Shown: positions 47,754 to 56,985, counted from the first letter of the stretch. The stretch: DNA of 64,000 bases from Variovorax sp. CAN15 (GCF_030462475.1 NZ_JASMRZ010000003.1:110886-174885), one strand, 5' to 3'. Notes: generated from the letters alone by a model not told the origin. Translations and numbers: made by a program.

Positions 47754-49814
47754 ATGGATGCCCAAACCACCCCACGTCCCGGCCGCTGGCTCTGGCTCGC
47801 CACCGTGAGCCTGGCGACCGCGGGCTTCATCGCCATGGGCGTGCGCCCGGTGCACGCGCAGGAAGCGCCAGCCGGCCCGCGCCAGAAGACCGAGAGCCCC
47901 TATTTCTTCGTGAAGAGCGACGATCCCTCGGTCGACCGCCTGCCGCTGAAGGGCACCGAGGTCTCGGTGAAGATCTCGGGCGTGATCGCCGACGTGACGG
48001 TCACGCAGACCTACCGCAATGAAGGACAGCGCGCCATCGAGGCGAAGTACGTGTTCCCCGGCTCGGCCAAGGCCGCGGTGAGCGGCCTCAACGTGCGGCT
48101 GGCCGACCGGCTCATCACCGCGCAGATCCGCGAGAAGCAGCAGGCGCAGATCGAGTACGACACCGCCAAGAAGGAAGGCAAGACCGCCGCGCTGCTGGAG
48201 CAGCACCTGCCCAACGTGTTCCAGATGAACGTCGCCAACATCCTGCCGGGCGACGACGTGAAGGTGGAGCTGCGCTACACCGAGCTGCTGGTGCCGCAGT
48301 CGGGCAACTACCAGTTCGTGTTTCCGACGGTGGTGGGGCCGCGCTACAACTCGCCGCAGTCGGAGAACGCACAGGCCAAGTGGGTCGCGCAGCCCACGCT
48401 GCCCGCGGGCACTGCCGCCGGCACCAGCTTCAGGCTCAAGGCCACCATCGACACGCCGATGGGCATCAAGGAGATCCGCTCCGCCACGCACGCCATCGAC
48501 GTGAAGAAGAGCGACGAGGACCAGCACGCCGACGTCGTGCTCGCCGCCGATGGCCGTCCCGCCGACAACCGCGACTTCGTGCTCGACTACCGCCTCTCAG
48601 GCGAGAAGATCGAATCGGGCCTGATGCTCTACAAGGGCCAGGGCAACAACGCCGAGAACTTCTTCCTCGCCATGGTCGAGCCGCCCAAGGCCGTGGCCGC
48701 CAGCGCGATCTCGCCGCGCGACTACATCTTCGTGGTCGACATTTCGGGCTCGATGCATGGCTTTCCGCTCGACACCGCGAAGACGGTGCTCGAACGCCTG
48801 ATCGGCGGCCTGCGCCCCAGCGACACCTTCAACGTGCTGCTCTTTTCGGGCAGCAACAAGATGCTCTCGCCCAAGTCGGTGCCGGCCACGCGCGCCAACA
48901 TCGAGCAGGCGCTGTCCACCATCAAGAACTACAGCGGCAGCGGCAGCACCGAACTCATTCCGGCGCTCAAGCGCGTGTACGCCGAACCCAAGGAAAAGAA
49001 CGTATCGCGCACCGTGGTGGTGGTGACCGACGGCTACGTGACGGTGGAGCGCGAGGCCTTCGAGCTGGTGCGCAACAACCTGTCGAAAGCCAACGTGTTC
49101 GCCTTCGGCATCGGCTCCTCGGTGAACCGCAGCCTGATGGAAGGCATCGCGCGTGCCGGCATGGGCGAGCCCTTCATCATCACCGACCCGATCCAGGCGC
49201 CCGAGCAGGCCGCGCGCTTTCGCCGCATGGTCGAGTCGCCGGTGCTCACGAACGTGAAGGCCACCTTCGGCGGTCTCGACGTGTACGACGTGGAGCCGCA
49301 GGCGCTGCCCGACGTGCTCGGCGAGCGCCCTGTGATCGTGTTCGGCAAGTGGCGCGGTGAAGCAAAAGGCCGCGTGATCATCGAAGGCCAGAGCGCCAGC
49401 GGCCCCTATCGCCAGGAAGTGCGCATCGACGGCAACACCCGCCAGGACACGGCCTCGCTGCGCACGCTGTGGGCCCGCCACCGCATCCAGAGCCTGAGCG
49501 ACCAGGAAACGCTGGAAGGCGGCACGGCCCTGAAGGACCGCATCACCGAGCTCGGCTTGAAGTACAGCCTGCTCACCCGGTACACGAGCTTCATCGCCGT
49601 CGACAAGGTGGTGCGCAACATCGCGCCGCAGAACAGCGTGGACGTGAACCAGCCGCTGCCCCTGCCGCAAGGCGTGAGCGAGCTGGCGCTCGGCGCCGAG
49701 GTGCCGAGCACGCCCGAGCCCGAATCGCTGGGTGCCATCGCCGTAGTGCTGTCGATGCTAGCCATGCTGCGCCGCCGCGCGCGCCGCAACGACGCACGCC
49801 GCTTCACCGCCTGA
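47754..49814 (+). CDS. VIT/von Willebrand A domain protein with PEP-type C-terminal sorting signal
   Basis: A 686-residue exported protein. A signal peptide ends near VHAQ (residue 36). The VIT domain (about 47-175) has the patterns SGVIADVTVTQTYRNEG, YVFPGSAKAAVSGLNVRLADR, and VNVANILPGDDVKVELRY-like sequence. The vWA domain follows (about 322-500) with an intact MIDAS DISGSMHG at Asp329 and a VVVVTDGYV segment. The C terminus has the tripartite sorting signal: PSTPEPES (about 651-658), a hydrophobic helix and an Arg-rich tail RRRARRND. An exosortase gene is next. AAGGA precedes the ATG. CreB tag upstream. Confidence 0.9.
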   Translation: MDAQTTPRPGRWLWLATVSLATAGFIAMGVRPVHAQEAPAGPRQKTESPYFFVKSDDPSVDRLPLKGTEVSVKISGVIADVTVTQTYRNEGQRAIEAKYVFPGSAKAAVSGLNVRLADRLITAQIREKQQAQIEYDTAKKEGKTAALLEQHLPNVFQMNVANILPGDDVKVELRYTELLVPQSGNYQFVFPTVVGPRYNSPQSENAQAKWVAQPTLPAGTAAGTSFRLKATIDTPMGIKEIRSATHAIDVKKSDEDQHADVVLAADGRPADNRDFVLDYRLSGEKIESGLMLYKGQGNNAENFFLAMVEPPKAVAASAISPRDYIFVVDISGSMHGFPLDTAKTVLERLIGGLRPSDTFNVLLFSGSNKMLSPKSVPATRANIEQALSTIKNYSGSGSTELIPALKRVYAEPKEKNVSRTVVVVTDGYVTVEREAFELVRNNLSKANVFAFGIGSSVNRSLMEGIARAGMGEPFIITDPIQAPEQAARFRRMVESPVLTNVKATFGGLDVYDVEPQALPDVLGERPVIVFGKWRGEAKGRVIIEGQSASGPYRQEVRIDGNTRQDTASLRTLWARHRIQSLSDQETLEGGTALKDRITELGLKYSLLTRYTSFIAVDKVVRNIAPQNSVDVNQPLPLPQGVSELALGAEVPSTPEPESLGAIAVVLSMLAMLRRRARRNDARRFTA

Positions 49815-49839
49815 TCCATCCGGAAAAAGAAAGAAAAGA

Positions 49840-50769
49840 ATGTCCTTGGCAATGCTTGCCCACCGCCATCCGCGCATCGTGGACTGGGGCATCCACATCG
49901 ACCGCACGCCGGCCGCCGGCTGGATCGGCCTGCAGTTCCTTGCGCTGATGCCCACCTGGGTGTGGATGGCCCAGCGCATGCGCGACGGCTCCGACGATCC
50001 GCTGGGACTGCTGGCACTGGTCGCGCTCGCCGCGCTGGCCTGGAGCCGCAGGCGCGAACTGCGCGCTTCGCCCCGGCTGGGCTGGCTCGCGCTGGCCGGT
50101 GCAGGCACCGTGCTCGCTACGCTGCTGCGCACGGGGCTCGGCTTCATGCCCGCGCTGCCGCCGCTCGCGGCCGGACTGATCGCTGTGCTGGCCCTGGCCT
50201 GCGGGCTGCTGGCTTTCCTGCCGCGCAAGGTGGCGGCGCTCCCGGTGGCCGGCCTCGCGGTGCTCGCGCTGCCGCTGCTTTCTTCGTTGCAGTTCTATGC
50301 TGGCTACCCGCTGCGCATGGTCACGGCCGAGGTCAGCCGCTGGCTGCTGTCGCCGGGCTTCGAGGTGGCGCGCGAAGGCGCGAGCCTGGCGGTCGATGGC
50401 CGGCTGGTGATCGTCGATGCGCCCTGCTCCGGCGTGCAGATGGTGTGGCTGGGCTACTTCACGGCCTGCGCGGTCGCGCTGTGGGCATCGCGCAGCGGCC
50501 GGGACTTCATGGCGCGGCTGCCGATGGTCGGGCTTCTGGTGCTCGCCGGGAACATCGTGCGCAACAGCGTGCTGATCGCCTTCGAGGGGGCCGGCCATCC
50601 GCTCGCGCCGTGGGCGCACAACGCGCTGGGCCTCTTGGTGCTGGCCGTGGTGTGCGGCGCCATCGCCCGGCTGATGGTGCCGGCGCGTCCCGCGCCCGAA
50701 CCCGCCGAACTGCCCATTCCGGGCCTGATCACCACCCAGGGAGGCCGCCATGTCGACACCGTTCTTTGA
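49840..50769 (+). CDS. Exosortase family membrane transpeptidase
   Basis: A 309-residue membrane protein with about eight helices. The exosortase catalytic set is intact: Cys196 in DAPCSGVQMVW, Arg241 in NIVRNSVLI and His260 in PWAHNALG. It should cut the PEP-type C-terminal signal of its target in the inner membrane and transfer the protein to another molecule. The only visible target is the VIT/vWA protein directly upstream. An EpsI-like protein overlaps its stop by 20 bases. There are no exopolysaccharide genes around it, unlike classic EpsH loci, so it looks like a single-target exosortase. I cannot assign its Xrt subtype. Confidence 0.87.
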   Translation: MSLAMLAHRHPRIVDWGIHIDRTPAAGWIGLQFLALMPTWVWMAQRMRDGSDDPLGLLALVALAALAWSRRRELRASPRLGWLALAGAGTVLATLLRTGLGFMPALPPLAAGLIAVLALACGLLAFLPRKVAALPVAGLAVLALPLLSSLQFYAGYPLRMVTAEVSRWLLSPGFEVAREGASLAVDGRLVIVDAPCSGVQMVWLGYFTACAVALWASRSGRDFMARLPMVGLLVLAGNIVRNSVLIAFEGAGHPLAPWAHNALGLLVLAVVCGAIARLMVPARPAPEPAELPIPGLITTQGGRHVDTVL

Positions 50770-51322
50770 GCGCTGGTTCGCGAACCATTTCATCAACCGC
50801 ATCGGCCACAAGACCGCTTTCGCGTTCGCGATGCTGCTGTGCATGCTGTGGTCGGCCACGGCGGCGCTGCGCACGCCGGCGGAACCGATGGCGCCTGCCG
50901 TCGCTTCGCACGAATGGCCCAGCGAGTGGGACGGCGCCGCGCTGCGCCCGCTGGCCCTGAGCGACATCGAGCAGCGTTTTGCCGACCGCTTCCCCGGCGC
51001 GATCGGCCGCATGACCGACGGCACGCAGACGCTGGTGATGCGCGAGGTCAGCCAGCCCACGCGCATGCTGCATCCGGCCACCGACTGCTATCGCGCGCTG
51101 GGCTACCGCATCGAGCAGGCGCGCCTGGAACGCGACGCTCGCGAGCGCATGTGGCGCTGTTTTGTTGCGCAACGGCACGGAGCGCAAAAAATCCGCGTCT
51201 GCGAGCGCATCGTCGACGCCCGGGGCACGGCTTTCACGGACACTTCGAGCTGGTACTGGGCAGCAGCCAGCGGCCAGTCGCATGGGCCGTGGCAAGCTGT
51301 CACCGTAGCGAGACCGATCTGA
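50750..51322 (+). CDS. EpsI-like exosortase-associated protein
   Basis: A 190-residue protein with one N-terminal helix (FAFAMLLCMLWSATAAL, about residues 26-42) and a periplasmic domain. HPATDCYRALGYRIEQ (about 108-123) and the C-terminal DTSSWYWAAASG segment resemble the EpsI/DUF3485 domain that accompanies exosortases or is fused to them. The role of EpsI proteins is not fully known; they may modify or stabilise the sorted product. It overlaps the exosortase gene by 20 bases with GGGAGG as ribosome site and is followed after 11 bp by the GT51 gene. Confidence 0.75.
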   Translation: MSTPFFERWFANHFINRIGHKTAFAFAMLLCMLWSATAALRTPAEPMAPAVASHEWPSEWDGAALRPLALSDIEQRFADRFPGAIGRMTDGTQTLVMREVSQPTRMLHPATDCYRALGYRIEQARLERDARERMWRCFVAQRHGAQKIRVCERIVDARGTAFTDTSSWYWAAASGQSHGPWQAVTVARPI

Positions 51323-51333
51323 GAAACCTGCCT

Positions 51334-52602
51334 GTGAAGAAGACCCTGCGATTCATGCTCTATGGCCTGATGGCCCTGGTCATTACGGCCTGTGTAGCTA
51401 TCTTTTTGATAGTCAAGCTGGCGCTCGCGCCGGCTGCCGGCGAATGGAGCACCTCGGTGAAGGCGGGGCCGCTGAATTTCGAGATCGGCGTGCCGACGGC
51501 GGTGCGCGTGGCCACCTCGACATGGTTCGCGCCGCACCTCGATGGCCGTTCCTTCGACACCCGCTTCGGCACCGTGCGCTTCGCCTGGAAGCCAGCCGGC
51601 GAACTGCTGGAAATGCAGTGCGCGCCCTGCAGCGCCGACGTGCCGGCGCTGGGCACTCAGCCGATCCGCGTCGATCGCCTGATCGCCACGGTGAAGCGCG
51701 ACGGCAACACACTCGCCGGAACCTTCGAGGCCACGCCGCAGAGCAACGACGCGAGCCAGCTTCACGGCCATTGGGACGGCAGGCTTACGCCGAAGAACAT
51801 CCACCTCGATGCCAGCGTGCAGGACGCGCCCATCGCCCGCTGGTACGCGGTGCTGGTGCCCGCCCTGCCCGAGCTGCAGCGCGCGCGCATCGGCGGCACG
51901 CTGGCGCTGCGCGGCCAGCTCGTGCTGCCCGAGGCCACCTTCGCGGTGCAGCCGGCCATCAGCCAGTTCACCGTGGAAGGGCTGGGCACCGAGGCCATGC
52001 TGGGCGCGCGCACCAGCTGCGGCCCGTCGGCGAAGCTGGCGAACGACAGCTGGCTGGCGCGCGCCGTCATCGCGGCCGAAGACCAGCGCTTCTTCACCCA
52101 CGGCGGCTACGACCTCACGGAAATCCTCGCCTCCATCGACAACAACCAGAAGCCCGGCCAGACGCGGCGCGGCGGCAGCACGCTCACGCAGCAGCTCGCC
52201 AAGCTGCTGGTGACGGGCAGCGACCGCACGGCCGAGCGCAAGCTGCGCGAGCTGCTCTACGCGGTCGAGATGGAGCAGACGCTGGGCAAGGCCCGCATCC
52301 TGCAGCTGTACCTGGACAACGCCCCTTGGGGCGGCAATCTCTGCGGCGCCGAGGCCGCGGCGCGGCGCTACTTCAAGCGCAGCGCGCGCACGCTCGAACC
52401 GGCGCAGGCCGTGTGGCTCGCCGCCATGCTGCACAAGCCCCAGGCCGTGCTCGAACAATGGCGGCGCGACGGCCAGGTCGATCCCGATCGCATCAAGTGG
52501 ATCGCCGAAGGCATCCGCGGAATCAGCCGCAACCAGCGCGAGGCCCTGCTCAAGAGCGTGGCCGCGGCGAAGTTCAGGGCGCCGGAGGCTGCCACGCAAT
52601 GA
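51334..52602 (+). CDS. Stand-alone GT51 peptidoglycan transglycosylase (MtgA-like) of the exosortase operon
   Basis: A 422-residue monofunctional transglycosylase. A single N-terminal helix (FMLYGLMALVITACVAIFLIVK, residues 7-28) is followed by a non-catalytic domain of about 190 residues (beta-rich, with two Cys in QCAPCSAD), then the GT51 domain from about residue 225 with the catalytic Glu249 in AAEDQRFFTHGG, and GGSTLTQQLAKLL and NAPWGGNLCGAEAAARRYF. There is no transpeptidase domain. The start is GTG. The long extra domain and the position in the VIT-exosortase operon are unlike normal MtgA. A short palindromic repeat lies in the helix-encoding part. The GNAT gene overlaps its stop. Confidence 0.85.
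   Translation: MKKTLRFMLYGLMALVITACVAIFLIVKLALAPAAGEWSTSVKAGPLNFEIGVPTAVRVATSTWFAPHLDGRSFDTRFGTVRFAWKPAGELLEMQCAPCSADVPALGTQPIRVDRLIATVKRDGNTLAGTFEATPQSNDASQLHGHWDGRLTPKNIHLDASVQDAPIARWYAVLVPALPELQRARIGGTLALRGQLVLPEATFAVQPAISQFTVEGLGTEAMLGARTSCGPSAKLANDSWLARAVIAAEDQRFFTHGGYDLTEILASIDNNQKPGQTRRGGSTLTQQLAKLLVTGSDRTAERKLRELLYAVEMEQTLGKARILQLYLDNAPWGGNLCGAEAAARRYFKRSARTLEPAQAVWLAAMLHKPQAVLEQWRRDGQVDPDRIKWIAEGIRGISRNQREALLKSVAAAKFRAPEAATQ
51397..51412. repeat. Short palindromic repeat, copy c, inside coding sequence
   Basis: GCTATCTTTTTGATAG differs by one base from the intergenic copy b at 19594. Here it encodes Ala-Ile-Phe-Leu-Ile in the membrane helix of the GT51 gene. Confidence 0.7.
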
Positions 52603-53369
52603 GCACCTTCCACCTGTCGGCTACCGAGATCGAGGCCATCGAGCGAGCCACCATCGCGGCGGTGTCGCCCGACGTGACGGAAGAAATCGACGGCTGGCTT
52701 CTGCCCTTCGCGAGCGGTACCGTCAAGCGCGCGAAGTCGGCCGTGCCGCTGCATCGCGACGCGGTCGAAGCCGCCACGCTCGACCGCATCGAGGACCGCT
52801 ACGACAGTCGCCAGGCGGCGCCCGCGCTGCGGCTGGCCGACGCGCCGTGCTTCGACAGCCTTCGTGCCGAGCTGGAGCGCAGGCACTACATGGCCGACAG
52901 CCCCACCTGCGTGCAGATCGGCTCGGCACAGCACATGCGGCAGGTGGCCGCGCCGGGCGGCGCATTGGCGGATGTCGACCCGGCGCCCGACAACGCCTGG
53001 GCGGCCCTGTTCCTGGGCGAGGGCTTCGACCCTGTGGATGGCGCCCATCGCGTGCGAATGCTCTCCCGCGCCAAGGGCACGCTCTACGCGAGCGTGCGCG
53101 AAGGCGGCCTCACTGTGGCAGCGGGGGCCATGGCCTTCGGCCACGGCTGGGCCAGCGTGCACGGCATGCGCACCGACCAGGCGCAGCGCGGCCGGGGCCT
53201 CGCGGGACGCGTGCTGGCCGGGCTGGCGCAGGCCGCTTCGGAGCGCGGCTTCGAGCGGGTGTTTCTGCAGGTCGATGCGGGCAACGACGCGGCGCTGTCG
53301 CTGTACCGACGCGCCGGCTTCGAGACGCAGTGGAAATACAGCTACTGGCAGCGCCAGCAGTGGCCTTGA
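52599..53369 (+). CDS. GNAT-family N-acetyltransferase with N-terminal extension
   Basis: A 256-residue protein. The GNAT core is C-terminal (about residues 145-256), with GMRTDQAQRGRGLAGRVLAGLAQAASERG carrying the acetyl-CoA loop QRGRGLAG, and LQVDAGNDAALSLYRRAGFETQWKYSYW as motif B. The first half has its own fold (EIEAIERATIAAVSPDVTEEIDGWLLPFASGTVKRA) and is a tandem, degenerated GNAT-like half, as in two-domain acetyltransferases. Its ATG overlaps the GT51 stop, so it shares the exosortase operon transcript. Substrate unknown; acetylation of peptidoglycan or a cell-envelope amine is only a speculation. Confidence 0.85.
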   Translation: MSTFHLSATEIEAIERATIAAVSPDVTEEIDGWLLPFASGTVKRAKSAVPLHRDAVEAATLDRIEDRYDSRQAAPALRLADAPCFDSLRAELERRHYMADSPTCVQIGSAQHMRQVAAPGGALADVDPAPDNAWAALFLGEGFDPVDGAHRVRMLSRAKGTLYASVREGGLTVAAGAMAFGHGWASVHGMRTDQAQRGRGLAGRVLAGLAQAASERGFERVFLQVDAGNDAALSLYRRAGFETQWKYSYWQRQQWP

Positions 53370-53444
53370 AGCCGCAGGCCCTGCGAGCCGTTGTCTGACA
53401 GCGCACGGGTGGCGCTGCGCGGGCGTTAGTGCCACCATGGAAGC

Positions 53445-54341
53445 ATGACGAACGCCAACCACCACGCCAACCACCCCACCGATCCCGTCGCCACGCCGCG
53501 CGGCATCGACCACATCGTGGCCGGTGTTTCCACCAGCGATGGCGACGGCGTGAAACTCACCCGCGTGCTGCAGCAGCCGCTGCAGAAGCGGCTCGATCCC
53601 TACCTCATGCTCGATGCCTTCGGCAGCGACAACCCGGGCGACTACATCGGCGGCTTTCCGAGCCATCCGCACCGCGGCTTCGAGACCGTCACCTACATGA
53701 TCGCGGGCCGCATGCGGCACCGCGACAGCGCGGGTCACGAAGGGCTGCTCGAGAACGGCGGCGTGCAGTGGATGACCGCCGGCCGCGGCCTCGTGCACAG
53801 CGAATTGCCCGAGCAGGAAGAAGGGCTGATGGAAGGCTTCCAGCTCTGGCTCAACCTGCCGGCGAAAGACAAGATGCGCGAGCCCTGGTATCGCGACATC
53901 CAGAGTGCCGAGATTCCCGAATTCACCACCGCCGGCGGTGCGCGGGTGCGCGTGATCGCGGGCGCGAGCCACGGCATCGAGGGCGCCGTGCGGCGCGAGC
54001 ATACCGAGCCGCTGTACCTCGACATCGAGCTGCCCCCGGGCGTCGAATTCGCGCAGCCGCTGCCCCATGACCACAACGCGCTGGTCTACGTGTTCCGCGA
54101 GTCGCTGTGGATCGCGGGCAGCGAGATCCCGACGCGGCGCATGGCCATCCTCGCCAACGACGCGGGCAGCGACGGCTTGGTATTGCGCGCCGGCGCGACC
54201 AACCACAGCCCGGCGCGCGCGTTGCTCATTGCCGGCAAGCCGCTGAACGAACCGATCGCACAGTACGGCCCGTTCGTGATGAACACGCCCGAGCAGGTCA
54301 GGCAGGCGGTGCACGACTTCCAGAATGGAAAGCTGGGCTGA
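53445..54341 (+). CDS. Pirin family protein
   Basis: A 298-residue bicupin. The metal-binding N-terminal motif is GGFPSHPHRGFETVTYMIAG (about residues 69-88; His/His/Glu ligands), with GGVQWMTAGRGLVHSELPE (about 106-124) next. The C-terminal cupin is the usual second half (EPLYLDIELPPGVEF, then HNALVYVFRESL). Some bacterial pirins have quercetinase activity or bind pyruvate dehydrogenase; which holds here is unknown. No close functional neighbour. The start at 53445 precedes a His/Asn-rich leader (NANHHANH) that may be non-conserved. Confidence 0.92.
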   Translation: MTNANHHANHPTDPVATPRGIDHIVAGVSTSDGDGVKLTRVLQQPLQKRLDPYLMLDAFGSDNPGDYIGGFPSHPHRGFETVTYMIAGRMRHRDSAGHEGLLENGGVQWMTAGRGLVHSELPEQEEGLMEGFQLWLNLPAKDKMREPWYRDIQSAEIPEFTTAGGARVRVIAGASHGIEGAVRREHTEPLYLDIELPPGVEFAQPLPHDHNALVYVFRESLWIAGSEIPTRRMAILANDAGSDGLVLRAGATNHSPARALLIAGKPLNEPIAQYGPFVMNTPEQVRQAVHDFQNGKLG

Positions 54342-54829
54342 GGCTGCTGCACTCGCCCGCCTTCCAGGCCCCGGCCTTTCGCGCCGCGACAGATTCGCCG
54401 CGGCGCATCGAACTCACATCTCTGCGACTGGCTCGACTGGATGGGGCTGATCGACACCGGCACGCAGGCGCGGGTGGACCGCTGCATCGGCTACTACGAG
54501 CCCTCCGCCACCAGCCACGACGCTCTCGATGCCGACGCCGCCGTGCAGGAGGAAATCCGCCCGGTGGCCCGCGCCGTCGCCAAGGCGGTCGGTGATCTTC
54601 GCGCGGGGGCAGGCTGCAGCCGCGCGATAGCGGGTTGAAGCGGCCCCGGCCCAAGTGATTCCGAGCCGGCAAGGGCAACAAGTCGCGCCGCAGGCTGCTT
54701 GCGCAGGGCCTGTTCATCATTCTTTACCCAAGCTCACGCAGGGCTAACGCATGCGATACAGAGCGCTTCCACACTCCGTCTCACCTGCTGCCCATCGGCG
54801 GCGGGCTTCTTCGAAAGGAAGCACTTCTC
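54342..54829. other. Gene-poor stretch, 488 bp
   Basis: A 65-codon frame (54441-54638, plus) encodes an Ala-rich sequence with VDRCIGYYEPSATSHDALDADAA but has no good ribosome site. It may be a decayed or unknown small gene. The rest shows no promoter or RNA structure I can support; the region ends with the leader of the Spy-like gene. Confidence 0.5.
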
Positions 54830-55396
54830 ATGATCTCTCTTCGCCAACGCATCGTCTGGGCCAGCCTGCTCGGTTCGGCCGCCCTCGCCTCTTCGGGTGC
54901 CTTCGCTCAAGCGCCGGCAGCCGCTCTGTCCGCAGCCGCGCCCACCGCCGCGGTGGCCCAGGCCGACAACGCCGCCGCGCCCAAGGCGCAGCACAAGCGC
55001 ATGGACCCGGCCCAGCGCATGGAGCGCATGAAGGAACACCGCGCCAAGCGCCTCGCGGCCCTGAAGGAAAAGCTCAAGCTCACCTCGGCACAGGAAGGCG
55101 CCTGGAGCACCTTCACCAGCGCGACGCAGCCGCCCGCCGGTCCGCGTCCGCACATGGACCGAGCCGAGTTCGCCAAGCTGACCACGCCCGAGCGCCTGGA
55201 ACGCATGCAGGCCCGTCAGGCCGAGCGCAGCGCGATGTTCGCCAAGCGCGCCGAAGCCACGAAGACCTTCTATGCCGCGCTGACGCCCGAGCAGCAGAAA
55301 GCCTTCGATGCCGAGACCGCGCACTTCGGCCATCGCGGCCACCGCGGCCATGACGGCGCCAAGCACGGTGCGCCCGCCGCCCCCGCCAAGAGCTGA
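54830..55396 (+). CDS. Spy/CpxP-like periplasmic protein (LTxxQ repeats)
   Basis: A 188-residue exported helical protein. The signal peptide (LGSAALASSGAFAQA, cleavage about residue 27) is followed by an Ala-rich spacer and a helical part with the LTxxQ-type motifs KLTSAQEGAW (about 83-92) and ALTPEQQKAFD (about 147-157), as in Spy and CpxP, periplasmic chaperones induced by envelope stress. The tail is His/Gly-rich (GHRGHRGHDGAKHG), which might bind metal. GGAAGC precedes the start. A terminator follows. Confidence 0.83.
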   Translation: MISLRQRIVWASLLGSAALASSGAFAQAPAAALSAAAPTAAVAQADNAAAPKAQHKRMDPAQRMERMKEHRAKRLAALKEKLKLTSAQEGAWSTFTSATQPPAGPRPHMDRAEFAKLTTPERLERMQARQAERSAMFAKRAEATKTFYAALTPEQQKAFDAETAHFGHRGHRGHDGAKHGAPAAPAKS

Positions 55397-55424
55397 TCGA
55401 TAGCCGTCCGGCGGCAACCGCAAG

Positions 55425-55458
55425 AAGCCCGCAATGCGAAAGCGCTGCGGGCTTTTTC
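55425..55458. terminator. Intrinsic terminator between Spy-like and exported gene
   Basis: AAGCCCGCA and TGCGGGCTT pair over 9 bp with a 12-base loop, followed by T5 on plus. It serves the plus-strand Spy-like gene and possibly the converging minus-strand gene. Confidence 0.85.
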
Positions 55459-55473
55459 ACTGGCTGTCGTTCT

Positions 55474-55905
55474 TTACTTCGGCGTGCCGGTCTTGTCGGT
55501 CGGGTTCGTCACCACGTCCGGGCGCTCACCCTTCTGGCCGAAGCGCGGCGTCACCTTGCGGCCGGTCTGGCTGACTTCCGCACGGGACATCTCGCCGGTC
55601 GGCTGCGGCATGGCGTTGGGCTGATGGTTGACCGTGGTGGTCACCTCGCCCTTGGGCACCGGGTTGTTGGCGTTGTTGCGGTTGTGGGCGCGGGCCTCGG
55701 CCTTCACCGCATCCCGCGATGCCGGCATCGTGTTGTCCGGGCGCTGCGGTGGATTCGCCACGCCTGCCGGGGTCATCGTGCTGGCCTGGCCGCCGACCGA
55801 TGGATCGGGCTGAGCCGGAATGGAGGTTGCCTGCGCCATGGCCAGCCCCGCGGCGCCGAGCAGCGCAGCGAGAACGGTGGCGCGGATGGAAGCCTGATGT
55901 CTCAT
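55474..55905 (-). CDS. Exported hypothetical protein, 143 aa
   Basis: Not recognised. A signal peptide ends near AMAQAT (residue 25). The mature protein is hydrophilic, Pro/Asn/Thr-rich and probably disordered, with the segments GEVTTTVNHQPNAMPQPTGEMSRAEV and GRKVTPRFGQKGERPDVVTNP. No Cys and no helices are seen. AAGGAGATC precedes the ATG at 55905. It converges on the Spy-like gene. A similar periplasmic composition is seen in several proteins of the window, but they are not homologous on inspection. Confidence 0.62.
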   Translation of the reverse strand: MRHQASIRATVLAALLGAAGLAMAQATSIPAQPDPSVGGQASTMTPAGVANPPQRPDNTMPASRDAVKAEARAHNRNNANNPVPKGEVTTTVNHQPNAMPQPTGEMSRAEVSQTGRKVTPRFGQKGERPDVVTNPTDKTGTPK

Positions 55906-56154
55906 GGGTGATCTCCTTGTGGCTTGATCCATTTGTTCATTTCCGCAGGGCGGAGCGGGGTTTCCGTTCCTTCTTTCCTTGCGAAACGTGGAATCACCGT
56001 AGGAGCCTCGGAAAATCGCCCGTGTGAGGGTGCGGCAGGCATGCCTGTAGGAGCCGGCCGTCCGGGCGCGAAGGCGGCGGCAGGATGGCGGCGGGAAGAA
56101 GTTGGCGCGTTCCTACAGTCGGCAAGGACGCGGCCACGTACAACGTGGATGACG

Positions 56155-56985
56155 ATGTCTTCCTCACCCATCATTCCCGACGCCAGCGCGCCCGATGCCC
56201 GGACGGCCAGGCCTGCCGAGGCCGCGATGCAGGTCGCGCCGACCTCGCTCAAGGTCATGACGGTGAACACCCACAAGGGCTTCACCGCGCTGAACCGCAG
56301 GTTCATCCTGCCCGAACTGCGGGATGCGGTGCGCACCGTGGGCGCCGACGTGGTGTTCCTGCAGGAGGTGCTGGGCACCCATTCGCGCCATCCACGCAGG
56401 GTGAGCAACTGGCCCGAAGCGCCGCACTACGAATTCCTGGCCGACACCATGTGGCCGCAGTTCGCCTACGGCCGCAACGCGGTGTATCCCAAGGGGCATC
56501 ACGGCAACGCGGTACTCTCGAAGTTCCCGATCGTGCATTTCCGCAACCACGACGTGTCCGTCAGCGGTCCCGAGAAGCGCGGCCTGCTGCATTGCGTGCT
56601 GCGGCTGCCGGGCCGCGCGGTCGACGTGCACGTGATCTGTACCCATCTGGGGTTGGCCGAGGCGCACCGGCAGCAGCAGCTGGAGTTGCTGTGCCACATC
56701 GTGCGCGACGAGGTGCCCGCCGAGGCACCGCTGATCGTGGCGGGCGACTTCAACGACTGGCGCGGCCGCGCGCACGACGTCCTGGAAAGGGGCGCGTCGC
56801 TGCGCGAGGTTTTCGTGCACGCCACCGGCCGCGCGGCCCGGACCTTTCCGGCGCGCTTTCCGGTGCTCTCGCTGGACCGCATCTACGTGCGCAACGCCGG
56901 CGCCCATGCCCCTGTGGTGCTGCCGCGCAGGCCGTGGTCGCATCTGTCGGACCACGCGCCGCTGGTGGCGGACATCGACCTGTGA
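56155..56985 (+). CDS. ybhP: Endonuclease/exonuclease/phosphatase family protein (YbhP-like)
   Basis: A 276-residue member of the Mg-dependent EEP fold. Key motifs: [10 protein letters not shown] (about residues 34-43), VFLQEVLG (about 67-74; Glu ligand), [11 protein letters not shown] (about 115-125), [24 protein letters not shown] (about 195-204) and the final [11 protein letters not shown]. No signal peptide; the Ala/Pro-rich first 25 residues are variable. The start could also be the ATG at 56149. It overlaps clsB (GTGA), matching the E. coli ybhP-ybhO(clsB)-ybhN order. Confidence 0.87.
   Translation: MSSSPIIPDASAPDARTARPAEAAMQVAPTSLKVMTVNTHKGFTALNRRFILPELRDAVRTVGADVVFLQEVLGTHSRHPRRVSNWPEAPHYEFLADTMWPQFAYGRNAVYPKGHHGNAVLSKFPIVHFRNHDVSVSGPEKRGLLHCVLRLPGRAVDVHVICTHLGLAEAHRQQQLELLCHIVRDEVPAEAPLIVAGDFNDWRGRAHDVLERGASLREVFVHATGRAARTFPARFPVLSLDRIYVRNAGAHAPVVLPRRPWSHLSDHAPLVADIDL

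Noticed and set aside
54441..54638. 65-codon plus frame in the gap before the Spy-like gene
   Set aside because: It has no ribosome site, no recognised motif and a low-complexity tail. I mention it in the gap entry but do not call it as a gene.
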